Positions 1 through 4,521 of a DNA stretch of 6,169 bases are shown here, piece after piece; within the stretch, counting starts at the first letter, position 1, and the number at the start of each line of letters is the position of its first letter. The position numbers and the translations under genes were made by a program. The notes under the pieces were generated by a model. It was given only the letters and a program-made list of their open reading frames with translations. It had not been told where the DNA came from and did no database searches. This stretch comes from a bacterium (lineage in GTDB: Bacteria > Planctomycetota > J058 > JACQDU01), in NCBI GenBank assembly GCA_016200955.1, contig JACQDU010000548.1, positions 1 to 6,169 on the forward strand. Reading direction: 5' to 3'.

Positions 1-1016
1 AGGGCGTGCTCGATGTCGAGGAGAGCGCGGTCGCCCTCTCCCGCGCGCCGGTGGAGCGCCGCCCGGCTCGTGTGAGCGCGCGCGCGGAGTCCCTCGTTCC
101 CGCGAGCGACGACGACCGCGAGGTCGGCCCGCGCTCCGGTCGTGTCGCCGAGCGCCTCGCGCACGCGCGCGCGGACGATGTGGATCGAGACGTTCGCCGG
201 ATCGACCTCGAGCGCCCGGTCGAGCTCGAGGAGCGCCTTCTCGCTCTGCGAGAGCGCGTGGAGCGACAGGCCCCGCATGAAGTGGTAGCTCGAGACGTCG
301 ATCGGCGAGCGCTCGAGCTGCGCGGCCGCCTCGATCGCCCGGGCGAGGTCCTCGGCCGCTCCCTGGTAGTCCTCGCGGCTCTGCCGGAGGAGGGCGCGCT
401 CGGCGAGGACGCGGTCGTCCTTGGGCGCGAGGTCCACCGCGCGGTCCATGTCCGCCGTCGCGCCTTCCACGTCTCCCGCTCGCGCGCGCACCTTCGCTCG
501 CCCGACGAGGGCGGAGGTGTGGTCCTTCGAGAGAGCGAGCGCCCGGTCGAACGCCGCGCCGGCCGCCCGGTCCTCTCCCAGCTCGAAGCGCTCGACGCCG
601 AGCTTCACGTGGAGGTCCGCGTCGTCGCCCGAGAGCGCCGCGGCCCTCGCGTAAGCGTCGCGGGCTCCCGCGTGGTCGCCGAGCTTCGCGAGGACCTCTC
701 CTCTCAGGACGTGAGCGCGGAAGTCCTCGGGGACGCGCTCGAGCAGGGCGCGCGCGTCCTCGAGCGCGCCCTCGGTGTCTCCCAGGTCGAGCCAGAGCTT
801 CCCGCGCTCCGCGAGAGCGAGCGTGTCGTTCGGGTCCCGCGCCAGCGCGAGCGTCAGCTCCGCGAGGCGCGCGCGCGCCTCTCGATGGAGGCCGCGCGGC
901 CGCAGCTCCTCCGCGACGATCCGCCTCGTCGTCCGACGCCGCCCGCTCTGAGCGCGGTCCTCCGGAGGTCTCCCGGACCGGGGAGAGTCGTCGCCTTTTC
1001 TTCGGCGTCGACGCAT
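1..1016 (-). CDS. TPR-repeat protein, C-terminus cut by the window edge
   Basis: An open frame with no stop over 338 codons enters from the left edge, so the C-terminus is missing. From about residue 45 to the end it is a run of roughly eight helix-turn-helix repeats of about 34 residues with TPR spacing, for example LWLDLGDTEGALEDARALL (74-92) and KALLELDRALEVDPAN further on. TPR arrays bind other proteins; nothing visible names the partner. The first 32 residues are very basic and Arg-rich (MRRRRRK start), and I see no signal peptide or membrane segment, so a cytoplasmic location is inferred. The ATG at 1016 was chosen because it is the only Met near the start and codons upstream look non-coding. 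It has no Shine-Dalgarno sequence, but a promoter-like pair places transcription start only a few bases upstream, so a nearly leaderless mRNA is possible. The strand is certain from the TPR pattern; the opposite-strand frame has no family features. Confidence 0.85.
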   Translation of the reverse strand, partial: MRRRRRKGDDSPRSGRPPEDRAQSGRRRTTRRIVAEELRPRGLHREARARLAELTLALARDPNDTLALAERGKLWLDLGDTEGALEDARALLERVPEDFRAHVLRGEVLAKLGDHAGARDAYARAAALSGDDADLHVKLGVERFELGEDRAAGAAFDRALALSKDHTSALVGRAKVRARAGDVEGATADMDRAVDLAPKDDRVLAERALLRQSREDYQGAAEDLARAIEAAAQLERSPIDVSSYHFMRGLSLHALSQSEKALLELDRALEVDPANVSIHIVRARVREALGDTTGARADLAVVVARGNEGLRARAHTSRAALHRRAGEGDRALLDIEHA

Positions 1017-1027
1017 TGCTGAAGAGG

Positions 1028-1056
1028 AGCATAGGTCCTCTTGGCGTGAGAGACAA
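1028..1056 (-). promoter_or_regulatory. Candidate sigma-70-like promoter of the TPR gene
   Basis: Read on the minus strand, TTGTCT (1051-1056) and TATGCT (1028-1033) are separated by exactly 17 bp, each matching the -35 and -10 consensus at four of six positions. Transcription would start about 3-6 nt before the ATG at 1016, giving a very short leader, which fits the lack of a Shine-Dalgarno site. The matches are weak and could arise by chance. Confidence 0.3.
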
Positions 1057-1121
1057 GCCCCGATACTCCAACTTCGAGGCGCGGTCGCGCGACGGTAGGC
1101 GGGATGGAATGGCGATGGATT

Positions 1122-1205
1122 GATTGAGCATTGATCATTGGAGATTGATGACGACTGCGACCAAGGCGCGCACCTGAAACAATGATCAACGATCAATCCG
1201 ACAAT
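1122..1205. repeat. Heptamer array A, two inverted halves
   Basis: On the plus strand, units of 7 bp follow one another without gaps from 1122 to 1149: GATTGAG, CATTGAT, CATTGGA, GATTGAT. More degenerate units (GATGGAT and similar) precede them. After a 28-bp spacer the same motif returns in reverse complement from 1178 to 1198 (AACAATG, ATCAACG, ATCAATC), with a degenerate fourth unit to 1205. The two halves contain an exact inverted pair, TTGATCATTG (1131-1140) and CAATGATCAA (1180-1189), plus an outer pair, GATTGAT (1118-1124) and ATCAATC (1192-1198). The array is AT-richer than its surroundings and lies 3 bp beyond the stop codon of the VWA gene, so it would be in that transcript's 3' end. 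Function unknown; a folded 3' end or terminator role is inference. Confidence 0.7.
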
Positions 1206-1208
1206 CGG

Positions 1209-2375
1209 TCATCTCCTGTAAGCCAGCCCCTTCCGGAGCACGGTCACGGCTTCATCGACGCCGTCGAGCGTGAGCTCGAGCATCGGGAAGATCCCCCCGA
1301 TCGCCGCGATCGTCGGGTGGTCCCAGGCGTGCCGCGGGAGCGGGTTCAGCCACACCGAGCGCGGGAGCTTCTTCCGGACGCGCCCGAGCGTGTCGATGCC
1401 CGGCGGCTCGTCGGGAGACCAGTACTCGAGGCCCCCCGCGGGCTGGAAGAGCTCGAAGGGAGCCATGCAGGCGTCGCCCACGACGATCAGGCGCTCGTCG
1501 TTCGCGGACTCGCGGAGCATGTCTTCCGTTCTCGGGCCGTCGCGCCGCGCGATGTCGCGGTAGAGGCGGCCGTAGATGCAGTTGTGGAAGTAATACGTGC
1601 GATACCGCTTGAACTTCCCGGCCTTGCTCGCGGCGCTGAACAGGCGCTCGGCCAGGTGCCGGAAGGGCTCCATGGAGCCGCCCACGTCGCAGAGCAAACT
1701 GAGATGGATCGTGTTCCGCCTCTCCGGGCGCCACGCGAGCTCGATGTCGCCGCCGTTCTTGCACGTCTTCTCGATCGTCCCGTCGAGGTCGAGCTCGTCC
1801 GGGATGCCGTCTCGCAAGAGACGCCTCAGGCGCCTGAGAGCGAGCGTGAGCTGCCTCACGTCGAGCGTGACGTCGGAGCGCAGGTTCCGGAAGCGGCGGC
1901 GCTCGGCGTCCGCCATGGCGGCGCGCGTCCCCTGCTCGCCGTCCTCGCGGCCGCCTTTCTTGCCCTCGCCCGTCCTCGCCGGGCCCTCGAGCGCGCCCTC
2001 TCCGGCTCCCGGGCGCTCGCCCTTCCCGATCCGCTGCTCGAGGAGCTGGAGGAGCTCCGTGTAGGTGAGCTCGTCGAGGCGCTCGAGGTCCTCGGGAGTG
2101 AGCCACGAGGAGAAGGCCTGCCGCGCGAGCGCTCGGAGGAGCTGGGCCTTCAGGTCCTCGGGGGCCTGTGCTCCCTTCAGGTAGTCGTAGAACGCGAGGT
2201 CGTAGCGGTCGAGGTGAGCCTCTCTCTTGACGAGGAGCGCTCGCCCGAGGAGGTAGAGCTCGCGAGGCCTCCCGTCGGCGAGGCCCTTCTCGATTCCCTC
2301 GAGGAAGGCGAGCCACTCCGTCGGCGTGACCGGGACGCCGCGCGAGCGGAGCAGGTAGAAGAGATCGGTGAACAC
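1209..2375 (-). CDS. VWA domain-containing protein, CoxE-like family
   Basis: A 388-residue protein, a normal length for CoxE-type VWA proteins. The N-terminal helical region (1-115) opens with MFTDLFYLLRSRGVPVTPTEW, a typical start for this family. A charged, Gly/Lys/Glu-rich low-complexity linker (115-160) and an Arg-rich helix (160-190) follow, then the von Willebrand factor A domain (about 222-385). The metal-ion adhesion motif reads DVGGSM at 230-235, so it is DxGxS rather than the textbook DxSxS. YYFHNCIYG (261-269) and VVGDACM (298-304) are further conserved blocks. Relatives usually act with a MoxR-type AAA+ ATPase to assemble or activate metalloenzymes or other complexes; no such ATPase is in the window, so its target is unknown. 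The start is GTG, three codons after an in-frame stop, with only a weak GAGTGAG as ribosome site. It is 27 bp downstream of the FKBP gene and probably in the same transcript. Family confident, role not. Confidence 0.85.
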   Translation of the reverse strand: MFTDLFYLLRSRGVPVTPTEWLAFLEGIEKGLADGRPRELYLLGRALLVKREAHLDRYDLAFYDYLKGAQAPEDLKAQLLRALARQAFSSWLTPEDLERLDELTYTELLQLLEQRIGKGERPGAGEGALEGPARTGEGKKGGREDGEQGTRAAMADAERRRFRNLRSDVTLDVRQLTLALRRLRRLLRDGIPDELDLDGTIEKTCKNGGDIELAWRPERRNTIHLSLLCDVGGSMEPFRHLAERLFSAASKAGKFKRYRTYYFHNCIYGRLYRDIARRDGPRTEDMLRESANDERLIVVGDACMAPFELFQPAGGLEYWSPDEPPGIDTLGRVRKKLPRSVWLNPLPRHAWDHPTIAAIGGIFPMLELTLDGVDEAVTVLRKGLAYRR

Positions 2376-2402
2376 GGGCTCACTCTAACTCGCGGGAAGC
2401 TC

Positions 2403-2873
2403 TCAGCGCACCTCGAGCAGCTCGATATCGAAGACGAGCGTCGCGTTCCCGGGAATCCCCGGCGGCTGGCCCGCCGTGCCGTAACCGAGCGCGGGAGGGA
2501 TCACGAGCCGCCGGACGCCTCTCGGCTTCATGGTCGCGACGCCCTCGTCCCAGCCCGTGATCACCTCGCGGTAACCGATGCTGAAGTCGAACGGAGCGCC
2601 CCGGTTCTTCGAGGTGTCGAAGACCTTCCCGTTCGTGAGCCAGCCGGTGTAGTGGACGTAGCAGCGCTGCCCTTGCTTGGGCGAGGCGCCCTCTCCCACG
2701 ACCTTGTCCTCGTAGCGCAAGCCCGAGGGCGTCGTGACCGCGGTCGGTCCGAGCGTCACGAGAGTCGCGATCACCGCGATCTCGCCCGGCTTTCCCGTGC
2801 TCGTGCCGCTGCTTCCGTCGGGGCAGCCGGCGAGAAGCAAGGCGAGGAGCGCTGCCAGGGCTGCGCGCTTCAT
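2403..2873 (-). CDS. FKBP-type peptidyl-prolyl cis-trans isomerase, predicted lipoprotein
   Basis: A 156-residue protein that interconverts cis and trans prolyl bonds in client proteins. Residues 1-16 form a signal peptide ending in LLLAGC, a lipobox with the lipidated Cys at 17. Pro at +2 is not the inner-membrane retention Asp, so an outer-membrane, periplasm-facing location is inferred. After a flexible Ser/Gly/Thr stretch, one FKBP domain fills 48-156. The expected pocket residues are visible: Tyr in VHYTGW (73-78), Phe-Asp in KVFDTS (83-88), EVITGWDEG (103-111) with the Val-Ile and Trp of the pocket, Tyr131 in ALGYG, and Phe148 in VFDIELLEV. The substitution loop reads GIPGNATL, close to the common IPPNATL. 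The ATG overlaps the acyltransferase stop as ATGA, indicating translational coupling, and an AAGGAG site lies 10 nt upstream. Assignment is firm; the specific client is unknown. Confidence 0.95.
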   Translation of the reverse strand: MKRAALAALLALLLAGCPDGSSGTSTGKPGEIAVIATLVTLGPTAVTTPSGLRYEDKVVGEGASPKQGQRCYVHYTGWLTNGKVFDTSKNRGAPFDFSIGYREVITGWDEGVATMKPRGVRRLVIPPALGYGTAGQPPGIPGNATLVFDIELLEVR

Positions 2874-3994
2874 GCGAGGTCGTCTCCTTCTTCCTGTGAG
2901 ACTTCCTGCGCCGGCGCGAGATCGTCCGGGTAAGGCTGCGTGCGCCAGCGGCGGTGGAACCAGAACCACTCCTCGGGATTTCGCCTCACGGCGTCCTCGA
3001 TGACCTTGGTGTAGAGAGCCGTGTTCGAGACGAGGGCGCCCTTCCGGTCCGCGCTCTCGTCCCAGACGAGCGGCGGCAGGATCCGGAGAAGGTGCCTTCC
3101 TTCCGTGCCCCGGCGCTCCATGAAGACGGGGAAGACCGGGGCCTTGCTCCGGCGCGCCATGACGGCGAGGCCGGGAGTGGTGGACGCGGGCTTCCCGAAG
3201 AAGGGCACGAAGATCCCGGTCCCTCGCTTCATGTTCTGGTCGAGGACGACCCCGATCCCCTCGCCGCGAGCGAGCCGGGCGTTCACGTCGCGCACGGCGT
3301 CCTTGTTCGGGATCGTCGCGACTCCGTGGGAGAGGCGGAGCCCGCAGACGATCCGGTCCACGGCCTCGGGCCTCACCTTCCGTCCTATGAGAGAGCTCGG
3401 GATCATGTCGATCGCGTTGAAGACGGCCGAGATCATCTCGAAGTTCCCGAGGTGAGCCGAGAGCGCGAGGACGCCTCCTCGGTTCTGCGCGCGGAAGCGG
3501 TCGAAGTGCTCCTTCCCCTCGATCGCGACGAGCCGCGCGAGCTCGCTCCTCGGAGTCGAGGGGAAGCGCACGAACTCGACGACCATGCGGCCCATGTTCG
3601 CGAACGACCGGCGCAGGATCCTCGAGCGGTCGCGCGGGCTCATGTCGGGAAAGGCGACCGCGAGGTTCTCTCGCGCCGTCCTCCGCCGCGAGAAGAGCAC
3701 GTAAGAGCACGCCGTCCCGATGAGCGCTCCCAGCTCGAGCGCGACCTCGAGCGGGAGCACGCGCACGAAGCTCGCGACTCCCGAGAAGCCGAGCGAGATC
3801 GCTCCCCCGAGGAGGCGCACGAGGAGCGGCTCGTCCTTGGACGCGGGAGCGGCCTTCGGGGACTCCCGCCGGTGCGCTCGCCGCTGGGCGCGCGAGCGGA
3901 ACTCGGGGACTTCCTCGGGCGGGACGGCCGATTCCACGATGCGCGCTCCGGGCGCGGGGACTTCGGCGTTCACGCTTCGCTCGCCGAGGGTCAC
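2870..3994 (-). CDS. Lipid A biosynthesis acyltransferase, LpxL/HtrB family
   Basis: 374 residues from the chosen GTG. Family members transfer a secondary acyl chain from acyl-ACP onto lipid A at the inner face of the inner membrane. Visible family features are a hydrophobic N-terminal membrane segment followed by SRRRTARENLAVAFPD (about 102-117), the catalytic HX4E motif HLGNFE (His181, Glu186), VVLDQN (249-254), FFGKPASTTPGLA (265-277), and a C-terminal WFWFHRRW (343-350), the usual PEEW..W.HRRW ending. About 55 hydrophilic residues precede the membrane segment, longer than typical. The start is uncertain: TTG at 4024 (384 aa), GTG at 3994, or GTG at 3820, which would give a more typical N-terminus. 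I chose 3994 because codon use upstream of the membrane segment looks coding and a TAGAAT box sits 7 nt upstream, consistent with a leaderless mRNA. It is first in an operon with the FKBP lipoprotein and VWA genes. Acyl position and chain length cannot be told. Confidence 0.9.
   Translation of the reverse strand: MTLGERSVNAEVPAPGARIVESAVPPEEVPEFRSRAQRRAHRRESPKAAPASKDEPLLVRLLGGAISLGFSGVASFVRVLPLEVALELGALIGTACSYVLFSRRRTARENLAVAFPDMSPRDRSRILRRSFANMGRMVVEFVRFPSTPRSELARLVAIEGKEHFDRFRAQNRGGVLALSAHLGNFEMISAVFNAIDMIPSSLIGRKVRPEAVDRIVCGLRLSHGVATIPNKDAVRDVNARLARGEGIGVVLDQNMKRGTGIFVPFFGKPASTTPGLAVMARRSKAPVFPVFMERRGTEGRHLLRILPPLVWDESADRKGALVSNTALYTKVIEDAVRRNPEEWFWFHRRWRTQPYPDDLAPAQEVSQEEGDDLA
2884..2889 (-). 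promoter_or_regulatory. Ribosome binding site for the FKBP gene
   Basis: AAGGAG on the minus strand lies 10 nt before the ATG at 2873, inside the last codons of the acyltransferase gene. It supports this ATG, rather than any upstream in-frame start, as the beginning of the lipoprotein. Together with the ATGA overlap it indicates coupled translation. Confidence 0.7.
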
Positions 3995-4001
3995 GCTCGG
4001 G

Positions 4002-4007
4002 ATTCTA
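4002..4007 (-). promoter_or_regulatory. Candidate -10 box for the acyltransferase operon
   Basis: TAGAAT on the minus strand matches TATAAT at five of six positions and lies 7 nt before the GTG at 3994. That would make transcription begin almost at the start codon. I see no good -35 hexamer at the right distance, so this is a weak call. Confidence 0.2.
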
Positions 4008-4019
4008 ACTTCGCTCGAG

Positions 4020-4041
4020 TACAATGGAACCTTCGGGAGAG
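4020..4041 (+). promoter_or_regulatory. Candidate -10 box and ribosome site for a small plus-strand ORF
   Basis: TACAAT at 4020-4025 differs from TATAAT at one position. About ten bases further on, GGGAGAG (4035-4041) sits 3 nt before an ATG at 4045. Together they look like a compact start region for a rightward transcript, divergent from the acyltransferase operon. No convincing -35 box is visible. Confidence 0.25.
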
Positions 4042-4044
4042 CTC

Positions 4045-4281
4045 ATGCGACGGCCTCTCTCCTTGGTCGCACCTCTCGCGGGCACCGCGGCGCTCGCTCT
4101 CGTGGTCGCCTCGCTCTTCTTCCACGACGAGCTCAGGAGAGAAACCCGCCGCGGGGGCGCCGCCGGCACCTCCCCACGCGAAGCGGGGGGAGGCTGGGAG
4201 GGTTGCTTTTCTTCCAGAACGAGGGCGCCGCTCGCTGCCGTCTCCTCTGGCGCCCTCCCGGCGCGCCGGGGCGTGTCGTGA
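4045..4281 (+). CDS. Doubtful small ORF with an N-terminal membrane anchor, possibly disrupted
   Basis: 78 codons from ATG 4045, which has GGGAGAG just upstream; an in-frame ATG at 4024 would add seven residues. Residues 1-34 look like a genuine signal anchor: MRRPLSLVAPLAG, then a hydrophobic stretch AALALVVASLFF, with codons typical of the other genes here. From about residue 40 the character changes. The frame crosses the hairpin repeat at 4169-4202, whose translation (TSPREAGGGWEG) is repeat-derived, and then becomes Arg/Ser-rich with AGA and AGG codons. In the +3 frame, codons from about 4203 to the stop at 4314-4316 look more natural, so the repeat may have shifted the frame of an older small gene. 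No family recognised. It may be a remnant or not a gene at all. Confidence 0.25.
   Translation: MRRPLSLVAPLAGTAALALVVASLFFHDELRRETRRGGAAGTSPREAGGGWEGCFSSRTRAPLAAVSSGALPARRGVS
4169..4202 (-). repeat. G/C-rich hairpin repeat, copy 1
   Basis: Stem arms CCTCCCC (4169-4175) and GGGGAGG (4187-4193) enclose an 11-nt loop, and a further GGGAGGG (4196-4202) follows. Read on the minus strand the order is CCCTCCC, 2 nt, CCTCCCC, loop, GGGGAGG. This is the same layout as the copy inside the Hsp70-like gene, in the opposite orientation. It resembles small dispersed palindromic (REP-like) repeats. Confidence 0.5.
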
Positions 4282-4376
4282 TCCCTCGCACGAACCTTCT
4301 CCCTGGGAGCTCTTGACCCCACGCACCGCTGAAGTCAACTCCGGGCGAGGTGGAGGGGCAAGACCGGCACGGGCGC

Positions 4377-4456
4377 GCCATTCCCCGGCCTGGAACGCCG
4401 CCCTTCCAGCGGAAGGACGCCGTTCCCCGCCCGGGAACGCGGTCCTTCCGGTCTGC
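4377..4456. repeat. Tandem alternating hairpin units (A-B-A-B')
   Basis: Four consecutive units alternate between two types. Type A is at 4377-4396 and 4419-4438 (20 bp each), with arms TTCC/GGAA; the second is a perfect hairpin GTTCCC, 5-nt loop, GGGAAC (4422-4438). Type B is at 4397-4418, a perfect hairpin CCTTCC, AGC, GGAAGG (4402-4416). A shorter B' follows at 4439-4456. The A+B period is 42 bp. There is no T-run, so it is not a classical terminator. It lies directly upstream of the candidate promoter of the Hsp70-like gene. Confidence 0.55.
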
Positions 4457-4485
4457 TTGCGGCGAGGCAACGCTTCCTCTATCCT
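4457..4485 (+). promoter_or_regulatory. Candidate promoter of the Hsp70-like gene
   Basis: TTGCGG (4457-4462) and TATCCT (4480-4485) are 17 bp apart. Transcription would start near 4492, leaving about 30 nt before the ATG at 4522. That leader can form a hairpin from GCCCGC (4487-4492) and GCGGGC (4503-4508), with AGGAG overlapping the loop. Hexamer matches are modest. Confidence 0.3.
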
Positions 4486-4521
4486 CGCCCGCAGGTGCAG
4501 GAGCGGGCGGGCTCCCGAGTC

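Larger units (their letters stand above)
4025..4521. other. Divergent intergenic region between the acyltransferase operon and the Hsp70-like gene
   Basis: About 500 bp with no confidently recognised gene. From left to right it holds a doubtful small ORF (4045-4281), a G/C-rich hairpin repeat (4169-4202), a stretch where I see nothing distinctive (about 4282-4376), a tandem set of short hairpins (4377-4456) and a candidate promoter for the Hsp70-like gene (4457-4485). Open frames on either strand here lack family features. Confidence 0.6.

Noticed and set aside
6..1022. 338-codon open frame on the plus strand
   Set aside because: It is the codon-register complement of the TPR gene; its residues are Arg/Glu/Val-rich with no family pattern, while the minus strand gives regular TPR repeats.
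1118..1205. Classical rho-independent terminator after the VWA gene
   Set aside because: The stem is long, imperfect and interrupted by a 28-bp or longer centre, and no T-run follows on either strand.
1182..2933. 583-codon open frame on the plus strand
   Set aside because: Shadow opposite the VWA and FKBP genes, which have clear domains; high GC keeps the antisense frame free of stops.
2403..3710. 435-codon minus-strand frame containing the FKBP gene
   Set aside because: Only the last 156 codons are real. The earlier part lies within the acyltransferase gene in another frame, and the FKBP protein starts at its own ATG (2873) with a signal peptide.
4133..4381. 82-codon minus-strand ORF in the intergenic region
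   Set aside because: Its translation is Arg/Pro-rich and includes the repeat-derived SLPPLRVGR; no ribosome site or family features.
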